From NCBI RefSeq assembly GCF_021732705.1, contig NZ_JAKFUM010000011.1:272346-336345 (forward strand): a stretch of 64,000 nucleotides of DNA, written 5' to 3'. Positions 19,632-28,489 of the stretch are shown piece by piece. Position numbers and translations under genes: made by a program. Source of the stretch: Nevskia sp. Lineage in GTDB: Bacteria; Pseudomonadota; Gammaproteobacteria; Nevskiales; Nevskiaceae. Position 1 is the stretch's first letter, and the number at the start of each line of letters is the position of its first letter. The notes under the pieces are model-generated. The model was given only the letters and a program-made list of their open reading frames with translations, was not told the origin of the DNA and ran no database searches.

Positions 19632-20198
19632 ATGCAAAACGCCGCTGCCGCACGTGTTCTGGTGGTTGTCGCCGATGGCTCCGAAAGCCTCGAGGCGGTG
19701 ACCGTGATCAATGTCCTGCGCCGTGGCGGGCTCGAGGTGCAGGTCGCCGGCATCGGCCCGGACCGGGTGATTGCCGGCACGCGCGGCATCCGCTTCGTGG
19801 CCGACGTTCGTCATGCCGATGTCGCCGACCATCCCTGGGACCTGCTCGTGCTGCCGGGCGGCGAGTCGGGCGCGCGGGCGCTGGCCGCGCATGCGCCTTT
19901 GATCGACCAGCTGCGGGCGCGCCTCGCCGCGAACCAGCCGGTGGCGGCGATCTGCGCGGCGCCGGCGCTGGTGCTCGCGGCGCACGGGCTGCTCGCCGGT
20001 CGCCGGGCAACCGGCTATCCGGCCTTCCGCGCGCAAGTGCCGGACTGGCAGAACCAGGCGGCGGTCAGCGACGGTGCGCTGATCACGAGCCAGGGGCCGG
20101 GCACCGCGATCGCGTTCGCCCTGGCGCTGCTCGAGCGGATGGCGGGACGGGAAACGCGCAATGCGGTCGCCGGCGCGCTGCTGGTCGACGCGCTCTAG
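19632..20198 (+). CDS. DJ-1/PfpI family protein (YajL-like)
   Basis: A 188-residue protein of the DJ-1/ThiJ superfamily. The reactive Cys108 lies in the nucleophile elbow VAAICAAPALVLA, and Glu18 in DGSESLEAV is the conserved partner residue. LLVLPGGESGARALA and SQGPGTAIAFALALLE are family blocks. Relatives act as glyoxalase/protein-deglycation or oxidative-stress chaperones; the exact role is debated and not decided here. It is divergent from icd and ends at a shared bidirectional terminator facing grxD. Confidence 0.88.
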   Translation: MQNAAAARVLVVVADGSESLEAVTVINVLRRGGLEVQVAGIGPDRVIAGTRGIRFVADVRHADVADHPWDLLVLPGGESGARALAAHAPLIDQLRARLAANQPVAAICAAPALVLAAHGLLAGRRATGYPAFRAQVPDWQNQAAVSDGALITSQGPGTAIAFALALLERMAGRETRNAVAGALLVDAL

Positions 20199-20260
20199 GG
20201 GCTCGCTCCGTATTGGCCAGTGGGGCTCAGCACCGGCGCCCAGACGACCGCACCAACGAA

Positions 20261-20285
20261 AACGCCCGCGCGAGGCGGGCGTTTT
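20261..20285. terminator. Bidirectional terminator between the DJ-1 gene and grxD
   Basis: A 9-bp stem AACGCCCGC (20261-20269) and GCGGGCGTT (20275-20283) encloses a GCGAG loop. T runs occur on both strands. It lies between the 3' ends of two convergent genes. Confidence 0.85.
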
Positions 20286-20303
20286 CGATCACGCAATGCG
20301 TGA

Positions 20304-20624
20304 TCAGGCCGGAACGACGGCTTCCTTCAGCATTTTCTGCAGTTCGCCGGACTGGTACAAGTCGAGCGTGATGTCGCAGCCGCCGACCAGTTCGCCCTTC
20401 ACGTACAGCTGCGGGAACGTCGGCCAGTTCGCGAACTTCGGCAGCGCGCGGTAGACCTCTTCGTCCTCGTAGATATTGACGTAGGCGTATTCGGCGCCGC
20501 AGGCGTTCAGCGCCTTGACCACGCGCGACGAGAAGCCGCATTGCGGGAAGTCCGGCGTGCCCTTCATGTAGACGATGATCGGGTTCTGAGTGACCTGCTG
20601 CTTGATGCGTTCGAGTGCGTCCAT
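20304..20624 (-). CDS. grxD: Monothiol glutaredoxin
   Basis: A 106-residue CGFS-type glutaredoxin. The active site Cys29-Gly-Phe-Ser lies in FPQCGFSSRVVKAL, with the glutathione-binding TFPQLYVKGELVGGCDI after it. CGFS glutaredoxins bind a 2Fe-2S cluster between two monomers with glutathione and pass it to apo-proteins. It is divergent from sodB, fitting an iron/oxidative-stress neighbourhood. Confidence 0.95.
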   Translation of the reverse strand: MDALERIKQQVTQNPIIVYMKGTPDFPQCGFSSRVVKALNACGAEYAYVNIYEDEEVYRALPKFANWPTFPQLYVKGELVGGCDITLDLYQSGELQKMLKEAVVPA

Positions 20625-20656
20625 GGTTCATCCCGTTGAGGTGCTGCGGATGGGTC

Positions 20657-20724
20657 ATTTTACCACCCTGCCGGATCGGCTACATTCTGCCGGCGCGCGG
20701 TGGCCTCGACGGCGATGCTAAAAT
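20657..20724. promoter_or_regulatory. Divergent grxD/sodB promoter elements
   Basis: For grxD, a -10 TAAAAT on the minus strand lies at 20657-20662, 33 bases before the start. For sodB, an extended -10 TGCTAAAAT lies at 20716-20724, leaving a leader of about 95 bases. Neither has a clear -35, and I saw no obvious Fur box. Confidence 0.45.
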
Positions 20725-20824
20725 CGCGCCAGCCGCCGGGCCAGTCGAACGCGCCCGTGCCGAGTTTCGATGCATCGATGGATTATTCGTTCATCCCTTC
20801 TTCACCGCCTTCAAGAGAATCACC

Positions 20825-21400
20825 ATGACCTTTGCCCTGCCGGAACTGCCGTACGCCCGCGAAGCGCTCGAACCGCACATGTCGCGCGAGACCTTCGAGT
20901 ATCACTACGGCAAGCATCACAAGGCCTATGTCGACATGGCCAACAAGCTGATCGTCGGCACCGAATTCGAGAACGCGTCGATCGAGGACGTGATCAAGAA
21001 GTCGTCCGGCAAGCTGTTCAACAACGTGGCCCAGATCTGGAACCACACGTTCTTCTGGCACTGCCTGACCCCGAACCAGACCGCGCCGGGCAAGAAACTG
21101 ACCGATGCGCTGGTCAAGACCTTCGGCGGCGTCGAGGACTTCAAGAAGCAGTTCACCGAAGCCGCGATCGGCACCTTCGGCTCGGGCTGGGCCTGGCTGG
21201 TCAAGAAGGGCGACGGCACGCTGGCCATCGTCTCGACCACCGGCGCCGGCAACCCGATGACCAATGGCGACACGCCGCTGCTGACCTGCGACGTCTGGGA
21301 ACACGCCTACTACGTCGACTACCGCAATGCCCGTCCGACCTACCTCGAGCATTTCTGGTCGATCGTGAACTGGGAATTCGTCGAGAAGAACCTGAACTGA
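20825..21400 (+). CDS. sodB: Iron superoxide dismutase
   Basis: A 191-residue Fe-type superoxide dismutase converting superoxide to oxygen and peroxide in the cytoplasm. Metal ligands are His27 (FEYHYGKHH), His74 (IWNHTFFWHC), Asp156 and His160 (CDVWEHAYYVDY). The length and the AIGTFGSGWAWLV and FNNVAQIWNHTFFW blocks match bacterial SodB rather than Mn-type. ATG 20825 begins the family N-terminus M-T-F-A-L-P-E-L-P-Y; an upstream in-frame ATG lies in the leader. Confidence 0.96.
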   Translation: MTFALPELPYAREALEPHMSRETFEYHYGKHHKAYVDMANKLIVGTEFENASIEDVIKKSSGKLFNNVAQIWNHTFFWHCLTPNQTAPGKKLTDALVKTFGGVEDFKKQFTEAAIGTFGSGWAWLVKKGDGTLAIVSTTGAGNPMTNGDTPLLTCDVWEHAYYVDYRNARPTYLEHFWSIVNWEFVEKNLN

Positions 21401-21489
21401 GGTCGTACGCGCCGCGGGCCGGGTCTCCGGTTCGCGGCGCGGAAACAGTCGCGGCATGGACGTCTGACTGCAAGTTCATTATGGTGTCG

Positions 21490-21512
21490 AGAGTCGCTTC
21501 GGCGACTCTTTT
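21490..21512 (+). terminator. Rho-independent terminator downstream of sodB
   Basis: An 8-bp stem AGAGTCGC (21490-21497) and GCGACTCT (21502-21509) with a stable TTCG loop and a T run. It lies 90 bases after the sodB stop and before argF. Confidence 0.85.
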
Positions 21513-21612
21513 CGTTTCAGCGGCAAATAATTGTTTCAATTGGATTTTCAAGCATTCACAGGCAGTTCCCGCCGCCCGCCGTGACCCGGGCGGCGCGCCA
21601 CCGGATACCGAG

Positions 21613-22509
21613 ATGACCCGTCACCTGCTCAAGCTCAGCGACTTCAGCCCCGACGAACTGCGCGCCATCGTGCGCCGCGCGATCGAGATGAAGACTGCGG
21701 GCCCGAACCGGACCGGCGTGCTCGCCGGCAAGACGCTGGCGATGATCTTCACCAAGAACTCGACCCGGACCCGCGTCAGCTTCGAGGCCGGCATGGCCAA
21801 GTTCGGCGGCCACGCGCTGTTCCTGCACTCCAACGCGACCCAGCTCGGCCGTGACGAGCCGCTGGAAGACACGGCGAAAGTGCTGTCGCGCATGTGCGAC
21901 GCGATCATGATCCGCAACGACTCGCAGGCCGATCAGGAAGCGCTGGCGCAGGCCTCGCGCGTGCCGGTGATCAACGGCCTGTCCGACCTGCACCACCCCT
22001 GCCAGCTGCTGGCCGACATGCAGACCTGGTTCGAGCACCGCGGCGATCCGTCGGGCAAGGTCGCCGCCTGGATCGGCGACGGCAACAACGTCTGCCATTC
22101 GTGGATCGAGGCAGCCCCGCTGTTCGGCTTCAAGCTGCGCATCGCCAGCCCGAAAGGCTTCGAGCCGCAGGCCGACATCGTCAAGGCCGCGGGCGATTCG
22201 ATCGAGATCCTGCGCGGTGCGACGTTCGCCGCCAACGGCGCCGACCTGCTGGTCACCGACACGTGGACCAGCATGGGTCAGGAAGCCGAGTACAACCGCC
22301 GGGTGCTGGCGTTCGCCGACTACCAGATCGACGGCCCGCTGATGGCGCGCGCCAAGGCGGACGCGATCTTCATGCACTGCCTGCCGGCACACCGCGGTCA
22401 GGAAGTGTCGGCCGAGGTCATCGACGGCCCGCAGTCCGTGGTCTGGGACGAAGCCGAGAACCGGATGTGGGCGCAGATGGCGCTGCTGGAATTCCTGCTG
22501 TCGGCGTGA
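21613..22509 (+). CDS. argF: Ornithine carbamoyltransferase
   Basis: A 298-residue enzyme making citrulline from ornithine and carbamoyl phosphate in arginine synthesis. The carbamoyl-phosphate site is NSTRTRVSFE, the HHPCQLLADMQT block follows, and the ornithine-side motif is FMHCLPAHRGQEV. The length is near the family norm (300-310). Its stop codon lies in the first unit of a heptamer repeat that runs to the start of nadC, so the two are probably co-transcribed. Confidence 0.95.
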   Translation: MTRHLLKLSDFSPDELRAIVRRAIEMKTAGPNRTGVLAGKTLAMIFTKNSTRTRVSFEAGMAKFGGHALFLHSNATQLGRDEPLEDTAKVLSRMCDAIMIRNDSQADQEALAQASRVPVINGLSDLHHPCQLLADMQTWFEHRGDPSGKVAAWIGDGNNVCHSWIEAAPLFGFKLRIASPKGFEPQADIVKAAGDSIEILRGATFAANGADLLVTDTWTSMGQEAEYNRRVLAFADYQIDGPLMARAKADAIFMHCLPAHRGQEVSAEVIDGPQSVVWDEAENRMWAQMALLEFLLSA

Positions 22510-22546
22510 GGCGTGAGGCGTGAGGCGTGAGGCGTGAGGCGTGAGG
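22505..22546 (+). repeat. Heptamer tandem repeat (6 x CGTGAGG) joining argF and nadC
   Basis: Six perfect copies of a 7-bp unit. The first contains the argF stop TGA, and the last ends two bases before the nadC ATG. Each unit carries a GAGG Shine-Dalgarno-like core and a GTG codon. The copy number could change by slipped-strand replication, altering spacing upstream of nadC. Confidence 0.9.
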
Positions 22547-22548
22547 CG

Positions 22549-23418
22549 ATGATTGCAGGAAGACTACCGGTGTACGTCAACGACCTCGATGCCGTGGTCG
22601 CCCAGGCGATTGCCGAAGATGTCGGTGCCTGCGACTGGACCGCGCAGCTGGTCCCGGCCGATCGTCAGGCGGCTGCGCGCGTGATCTCGCGCGAGGCGGC
22701 GGTGATCTGCGGGCAGGCCTGGGTCGATGCCGTGTTCGCGCAGATCGACCGGGCCGTGCGCGTCGACTGGCAGGTCGCCGACGGCGAGCGCGTGGCGCCG
22801 GATCAGGAGCTGTATCGCCTGCATGGGCCGGCGCGTGCGCTGCTGACCGGCGAGCGCACCGCGCTGAACTTCCTGCAGACCCTGTCCGGCACCGCCACCG
22901 CGGTGCGGACCTACGTCGATGCCGTGGCCGGCACCGGTACCGCGATCGTCGACACCCGCAAGACCCTGCCCGGCCTGCGCAACGGCCAGAAGTACGCGGT
23001 GCTGTGCGGTGGGGGCGCCAATCACCGCATCGGCCTGTACGACGGCATCCTGATCAAGGAAAACCACATTGCGGCGGCCGGCGGCATCGTCCACGCGATT
23101 GCCGCCGCACGCGCGCTGAACGCCGGCGTGCAGTTGATGACGGAAGCGGAAAACCTCGACGAGGCCCGTGCCGCGCTGGCCGCGGATGTCGACCTGCTGC
23201 TGGTCGACGAATTCAGCGATGCCGACATCCGCGAAGCCGTGCGCCTGACCCGCGCGCACCGTGCCGCCGGCGGCAAGACGCTGATCGAATACTCCGGTGG
23301 CGCGACCCTTGCGACGATCCGGCAGCTGGCCGAAACCGGCGTCGACCGGATCTCGATCGGCGCCATCACCAAGCATCTGCGGGCCATCGACCTGTCGATG
23401 CGCTTCATCGGAGCCTGA
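22549..23418 (+). CDS. nadC: Nicotinate-nucleotide pyrophosphorylase (quinolinate phosphoribosyltransferase)
   Basis: A 289-residue enzyme forming nicotinate mononucleotide from quinolinate and PRPP in NAD synthesis. The signature [20 protein letters not shown], the [19 protein letters not shown] block and [20 protein letters not shown] near the end are intact. ATG 22549 is preferred, with the GAGG of the last heptamer unit as ribosome-binding site; an in-frame GTG at 22534 inside the repeats would add five residues. Confidence 0.94.
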   Translation: MIAGRLPVYVNDLDAVVAQAIAEDVGACDWTAQLVPADRQAAARVISREAAVICGQAWVDAVFAQIDRAVRVDWQVADGERVAPDQELYRLHGPARALLTGERTALNFLQTLSGTATAVRTYVDAVAGTGTAIVDTRKTLPGLRNGQKYAVLCGGGANHRIGLYDGILIKENHIAAAGGIVHAIAAARALNAGVQLMTEAENLDEARAALAADVDLLLVDEFSDADIREAVRLTRAHRAAGGKTLIEYSGGATLATIRQLAETGVDRISIGAITKHLRAIDLSMRFIGA

Positions 23419-23506
23419 TGCAGGCTGATTGAACCCCGCGCACGGACGCGACACACGGGCATCGGTTACTTTCGACTCGCCCAGACCACGCGCCACTGCC
23501 TAATTC

Positions 23507-26500
23507 ATGTCGAACCTTTCCGCGTCGCTGGTTCCCGAGATGCTGCGCCGAGGCTGGCAGCATCGGCCGACACCCGACGACGCGCATGCCAGCTTCGGCA
23601 GTCATGGTGCCGTGCTGTGGTGCGACATCGCGAAGTACTCGCCGCTGGCGAAGGCGCTGGTCGCGCAGGGCAGCACCGGGGTCGAACGACTGTCCCGCCT
23701 GCTGCAGCGGCATTTCGACCGCGTCACCGGCATCGTCCATCGCCACGGCGGCGATTGCAGCGAATTCTTCGGCGACGGCGTGCTGGTGATCTTCGCCGCG
23801 GCGTCCGAACAGGGGCTCGCCGATGCGTCGCGCCAGGCACTGGCCTGCGCTGCCGCGATCATCGCGGAATGTCGTGACGAGCTGGAACCCGGCCTGCGAC
23901 TGTCGCTGCATCTGCATCTGACCGCCGGCGCGCTGCAACTGCTCGATTTCGGCGGCGTCGGCGGCGAGCGCCTGCACGCGGTCGCCGGCGATGCACTGGC
24001 GCAGCTGGCGCAGATCACGCGCGACCAGTCGCCGAACCGGATCATCGTGTCGCCGGAACTCGCGGCCCTGGTCGACCGGCCGGTGATCGTCGACCGCCTG
24101 CCGCATGGCGGCCTCGTGTTCGAGGGACCGCTCTCGCCGGGCACGGCGGTGCCGTTACCCGACGCCGCGCCGCCGCCGCCGGGACTGGAGGCCTTTCTGG
24201 CCCCGCCGGTGCGCCATGGCATCGCCATCGGCGAGCTGCGCTGGGCGGCGGAATTGCGCCATGTGATCGCGGTCTGCGTGCAGCTGCCGGGCGTCGATCA
24301 GGCCGCGGCCGACTTTCCGCCGCGCATCCACGAGCTGTCGCGGCTGGTGCAGCAGGTATGCCGGCGCCATGAAGGCGTGCTGCGCTGCCTCGCGGTCGAC
24401 GACAAGGGCGTGGGCTTCCAGCTGGTGTTCGGCCTGCCGCCGCTGTCGCACAACGACGATGCCCTGCGCGCCCTGCGCAGCGCCCGCGAGCTGCATGCCG
24501 AGTTCGCGCTGCGCGGCGTCGCGTCCAGCATCGGCATCGCCGCCGGCGATGCCTTCATCGGCGTGCTCGGCAACGATCTGCGCCGCCATTACGCGGTGAT
24601 CGGCGACGCCGTGAACCTCGCGTCGCGCCTGTCGCACCTGAAGGACGCACCGGTGCTGTGCGATGAGGCCAGCGTGCGCGACTGCGCCGACCGCGCGCGC
24701 TTCACGGCGCTGCCACGGGTGACGGTCAAGGGCTGGTCCGAGCCGTTGCCGATCTGGTCGCCCGACCACGAAGCTGAAGTCCGCGCCCCGGTCACGCTGG
24801 TCGGCCGGGCCGACGTGCTCGACACCGTCAACGCCGCCCTCGCCCGCGCCCGCAACGGCAAGAGCGCGACCTGTGTCGTCGTCGGCGAGTCGGGCATGGG
24901 CAAGTCGGTGGTGATCGGGGCGGCACGGCGCTCCGCGATCGATCAGGGCTTGCACGTGCTGGTCGGCGAATGCGCCCGCATCGAGCAGAACACGCCGTTC
25001 CAGGCGCTGCGCGGCATCTACACCAGCCTGCTCGGGCTCGACACGCTGGCCGACAACAGCGCCCGGCGCGCGCATCTCGAGGCGGTCTGGGGCGCTGCGC
25101 ACGGCGACCGCCTGTGCCTGCTGAACGCCGTGATTCCGCTCGATTTCAACGACAGCCCGTGGGCTGCCGGCCTGCTGCCATCCGAGCGCGTGGCCAGCAT
25201 CCGCAGCCTGCTGGCCGAACTGCTGCAGGCCGCCGCGCGCGAACACCCGCTGCTGCTGGTGATCGAGGATGCGCAGTGGGCCGATGACGAAAGCCTGCTG
25301 CTGCTCGAGCGACTCGGCCGCCGGCTCGCCGGCGCCGCGATCCTGATCAGCACCCGGCCGCCGACCCTCGCGCTGAACGATCTGATCGACAGCGGCGCGA
25401 CGCTGATCGAACTGCGTCCGCTGACGGCGGACGAGTGCGGCACGCTGATCGTGACCCAGCTCGGCGCCGTCAGCGTGGCACCGGACGTCGTGGCCAGCCT
25501 GCACGAGCGCGCCGCCGGCAATCCGTTCTTCGCCGCCGAACTGGCGCGCTACCTGTTCGACAGCGGCGATCTCGAACGCAGCGCCGACGGCGAGGTCCGC
25601 CGCGCGCCGCGCGAGGCCGGACGCCCGGCCAGCCTGCCGACCACGGTGCGGGCGACGATCACCAATCGCATCGACAACATGGCGCCATCGGCGCGGCTGA
25701 CGCTGAAGGTCGAAAGCGTGTCCGGCCATCGCGGGCCGCTGGCGGCGGTCGAGCAGGTGCACCCGCTGCACATCGACAGCCGCACGCTGGCCGAACATGT
25801 CCAATCCCAGCAGCGCATGGGGCTGGTCGACATGATCACCGTCGATGCCGGGCCGGGCTTCGAATTCCGCCACGACATCACCCGCGAAGTGGTCTACGAC
25901 CTCGTGCTGCCCGAAATGCGGCGGATGCTGCATGCCGATCTCGCACGCTGGTACGAGTCGACCCGCGGCGACGATCTGGCCGGCTGCTACCCGGTGCTGG
26001 CCTCGCACTGGGCCGCGGCCGGTCATCCGGAGCGTGCCGCGCGCTACCTCGAACGCGAGGCGGTGCGCGTGTTCAGCAACGGCCACGCGCAGCAGGCGCT
26101 GACGACGGGACTCGCGGCGCTGGCACTGCTCGGCGTCGAATTGCCGAACGATCCGGCCGAGGTCGGTGCCGCCATCGGCGCCGGCATGGGCGAGATCCAG
26201 AGCCTGATCGGCAACCGCACGCCAGCCGATCACGCCGACCTGCCGGCGATGACCGATGCCGACGCCGCGCGCGCCGTCGCCACCCTGCTGACCGTCGCGC
26301 CGCTGGCGTTCCAGAGCAATCGCATCGATCTCTATGCACTGGCTTCGATCACCGCGATGCAGCGCACGCTGCGCCACGGCAATGGCGCCGATGCCGCGCA
26401 GGTCTATTCGCTGTACTCGGTCGTGCACGGCGCGCTGACCGGCGACCGCGCCGGTGCCGCCGCGTGGAGCGATCTGGCCCTGATGCTGGACCTGCGCGAT

Positions 26501-27400
26501 GGCGGCAGCCGTTACGGCGAAGTCGGCTTCGTCCACACCTGGTTCCACAGCCACTGGCAGCGGCCGCTGCGCGACAGCCTGCGCATCAGCCTCGACGCCG
26601 CCGAGCGCGCACTGGCGACCGGCAACCTGCTGTACGCCTGCTTCAACCTCGCCGGCCACGTGATCTACCAGCAAGCGGCCGGCGTGCATCTGGAGACCGT
26701 GATCGACACCGCGCGCCGGCACCTGGACCGCAACGGCGGCCGGGTCAAGAACTCGGCCTTCCACCTGATTCACGAGATGCAGGTGGCCAAGGCACTGGCC
26801 GGGCAGACGGCGGACCTGTGCAGCTTCGGCGACGACGAGCACGACGAGGCGCGCGAGCTGGCGTCGATCCTCGACACGACGCTGAGCAACCAGATCGGCT
26901 ATTTCCTCGTGTCCAAGCTCAAGGTCCACGCGCTGGCTGGCCGCTGGACGGACGCGCTGGCCTGGGCCGAGCGCGCCGAAGCCGCGCGGCAGGCCTATGG
27001 CGGCCAGACCGCGGAATTCGAGCTGGTGCAGTACGCCGCGCTCGCCGGTGCCGGGCAGGCACTGGCGTCGGGTGCGCCTGTGGACGCGCGCGCCACCGCC
27101 TTCGCCGACCAGATGCGCGCGTGGGCGGCGCTGTGTCCGCCGAACTTCGCGCACAAGGCACGGCTGCTCGATGGTGCACTGGCGCTGGCCGCCGGTGAGC
27201 ACCCGCGAGCGGAAGCCCTGCTGATCGAAGCCGCCGATGCCGCCGCCAGCGCTGGTTACGCGCAGGACCACGCGCTGGCGCTGGAATGGGCTGCGCGTGC
27301 CGCGGCACCGGCGGCGGCACCGGCGTTGCGCGAGCGCGCAGCGGACGCCTGGCAGGCCTGGGGCGCGCGGGCCATGGCGCGGCGACTGCGCAGCGCCTGA
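23507..27400 (+). CDS. sAC-like class III nucleotidyl cyclase with tandem cyclase domains, AAA ATPase and TPR-like C-terminus
   Basis: A 1297-residue cytoplasmic protein built like mammalian soluble adenylyl cyclase. Cyclase domain C1 (about 33-210) keeps the metal aspartates Asp40 (LWCDIAKYS) and Asp90 (FFGDGVLVIF) but not the transition-state Asn/Arg. Domain C2 (about 240-420) has lost the first metal Asp but keeps IGDAVNLASR with Asn370 and Arg374. One composite active site is therefore expected. An AAA/NACHT-like ATPase follows: P-loop GESGMGKS at 460-467 and Walker B LLLVIEDAQWADD near 586. Residues 850-1297 are helical, TPR-like. It should make cAMP (or cGMP) under ATPase/TPR control. 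It converges with the KAS III-like gene. Confidence 0.88.
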   Translation: MSNLSASLVPEMLRRGWQHRPTPDDAHASFGSHGAVLWCDIAKYSPLAKALVAQGSTGVERLSRLLQRHFDRVTGIVHRHGGDCSEFFGDGVLVIFAAASEQGLADASRQALACAAAIIAECRDELEPGLRLSLHLHLTAGALQLLDFGGVGGERLHAVAGDALAQLAQITRDQSPNRIIVSPELAALVDRPVIVDRLPHGGLVFEGPLSPGTAVPLPDAAPPPPGLEAFLAPPVRHGIAIGELRWAAELRHVIAVCVQLPGVDQAAADFPPRIHELSRLVQQVCRRHEGVLRCLAVDDKGVGFQLVFGLPPLSHNDDALRALRSARELHAEFALRGVASSIGIAAGDAFIGVLGNDLRRHYAVIGDAVNLASRLSHLKDAPVLCDEASVRDCADRARFTALPRVTVKGWSEPLPIWSPDHEAEVRAPVTLVGRADVLDTVNAALARARNGKSATCVVVGESGMGKSVVIGAARRSAIDQGLHVLVGECARIEQNTPFQALRGIYTSLLGLDTLADNSARRAHLEAVWGAAHGDRLCLLNAVIPLDFNDSPWAAGLLPSERVASIRSLLAELLQAAAREHPLLLVIEDAQWADDESLLLLERLGRRLAGAAILISTRPPTLALNDLIDSGATLIELRPLTADECGTLIVTQLGAVSVAPDVVASLHERAAGNPFFAAELARYLFDSGDLERSADGEVRRAPREAGRPASLPTTVRATITNRIDNMAPSARLTLKVESVSGHRGPLAAVEQVHPLHIDSRTLAEHVQSQQRMGLVDMITVDAGPGFEFRHDITREVVYDLVLPEMRRMLHADLARWYESTRGDDLAGCYPVLASHWAAAGHPERAARYLEREAVRVFSNGHAQQALTTGLAALALLGVELPNDPAEVGAAIGAGMGEIQSLIGNRTPADHADLPAMTDADAARAVATLLTVAPLAFQSNRIDLYALASITAMQRTLRHGNGADAAQVYSLYSVVHGALTGDRAGAAAWSDLALMLDLRDGGSRYGEVGFVHTWFHSHWQRPLRDSLRISLDAAERALATGNLLYACFNLAGHVIYQQAAGVHLETVIDTARRHLDRNGGRVKNSAFHLIHEMQVAKALAGQTADLCSFGDDEHDEARELASILDTTLSNQIGYFLVSKLKVHALAGRWTDALAWAERAEAARQAYGGQTAEFELVQYAALAGAGQALASGAPVDARATAFADQMRAWAALCPPNFAHKARLLDGALALAAGEHPRAEALLIEAADAAASAGYAQDHALALEWAARAAAPAAAPALRERAADAWQAWGARAMARRLRSA

Positions 27401-27422
27401 TTCGAACCGCCTTTCGGAAACG

Positions 27423-27450
27423 CGTCATTCCCGGGTTCGCGGGAATGACG
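27423..27450. repeat. Palindromic intergenic repeat (GTCATTCCC type)
   Basis: CGTCATTCCC (27423-27432) and GGGAATGACG (27441-27450) form a perfect 10-bp stem with an 8-base loop between two converging genes. This palindrome type is common between genes in many proteobacteria. It may also act as a transcription block for both genes. No second copy was seen in the window. Confidence 0.7.
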
Positions 27451-27484
27451 GCTCGGCAGACCCGCGCTGTCAGGTGCCGCGGCT

Positions 27485-28489
27485 TCAGTCCCGCGCCAGC
27501 AGCAGCGCGTGCGCGTGCATGTCCGGCCCGAGCGCGAACAGCACCAGCCGGTCCTTCGCGATGCCTTCGTTCAGCTCGGCCCACGCGAGGTTCACCGGAA
27601 TGTTCGCCGCCGTCATGTTCGCGAACAGCGCCAGCGTGCCGAGGTACTGCGCCGGCTGGATCGCGGCCTGCCATGCGTTGGTCAGCACGCTCGATGCCTG
27701 ATGGCTGATCAGGCTGATGTCGGCACCCGCGAGATGGTTGCGCTTCAGCAGTTCGAACACCGCGCCGACGGAGGCATCGACTCCGAAGCTGCCGAACGCC
27801 TTGGCGCCGTCGGGCGTGATCACGAACGTCGGCGGCGTGTCGAGGCTGCTGTAGCCCTCGACCGGCAGCGCCAGCGTGACCGGCTGCCCGGCCATGATCA
27901 TCGAACCGTAGTGCTCGGTCGCCATCAGCACCTGCTGGTCGACGATGCGCCAGCCGCGCCGGCCGGAACCGACCACGGCCGCCGCCGCGCCATCGGCGGC
28001 GCTGATCGCCTGTGGTGTGTGGTAGTCGACATGCCGCGTCCAGTTGGTGCCGACCGCCACCAGCACGTTCGTCGCGCGCTCCGCCCGGATCATCGCGTCG
28101 GCCAGCAGCAGGCCGGCGTTGAAGTTCGAGAAGTCGTTGGCCAGCGGCAGCACCCAGCAGGTCGCCGACAGGCCGAGCTCGCGATGCAGCTGGCTCAGGG
28201 CATTCGGCGGGTCGAACGCGCTGACCGAGCCGATGCCGAGCAGCAGGTCGACATCGCCGGCCGCAAGCGTCGCCGCCGCCAGCGCCGACCTGGCGGCCGG
28301 CACCATGATCGTCATCAGGTCCTCACCCGGCGCCAGCACCCGGCGCTGCTCGTAGCCGGCGAACAGGTGCTTGCCCGGCGGGTCGTTGGCGTGCAGCCAC
28401 GCGAAGATCGGATCGTCGTTGCCGCGGATCGTCTTCGGCACGCAGTAGCCGGTGCCGAGGATGCGCGGCTCGGTTCTGGCCTCATGCAT
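27485..28489 (-). CDS. KAS III-like thiolase-fold protein lacking the catalytic cysteine
   Basis: A 334-residue protein of the FabH (3-oxoacyl-ACP synthase III) fold. His263 in SLISHQASS and Asn291 in FANMTAANIP match the FabH catalytic His and Asn. The nucleophile Cys region reads LANDFSNFNAGLL, with Phe120/Ser121 where Cys should be. It therefore cannot act as a normal condensing enzyme. Known Cys-less relatives work through Ser (DpsC) or only decarboxylate. ATG 28489 overlaps the upstream stop by 8 bases, so it is coupled to the FAD amine oxidase gene. A role in small-molecule assembly is inferred from the operon. Confidence 0.75.
   Translation of the reverse strand: MHEARTEPRILGTGYCVPKTIRGNDDPIFAWLHANDPPGKHLFAGYEQRRVLAPGEDLMTIMVPAARSALAAATLAAGDVDLLLGIGSVSAFDPPNALSQLHRELGLSATCWVLPLANDFSNFNAGLLLADAMIRAERATNVLVAVGTNWTRHVDYHTPQAISAADGAAAAVVGSGRRGWRIVDQQVLMATEHYGSMIMAGQPVTLALPVEGYSSLDTPPTFVITPDGAKAFGSFGVDASVGAVFELLKRNHLAGADISLISHQASSVLTNAWQAAIQPAQYLGTLALFANMTAANIPVNLAWAELNEGIAKDRLVLFALGPDMHAHALLLARD

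Noticed and set aside
24155..27271. Long minus-strand frame (1038 codons) over the cyclase gene
   Set aside because: Antisense shadow, with composition of reverse-read GC-rich codons and no motif.
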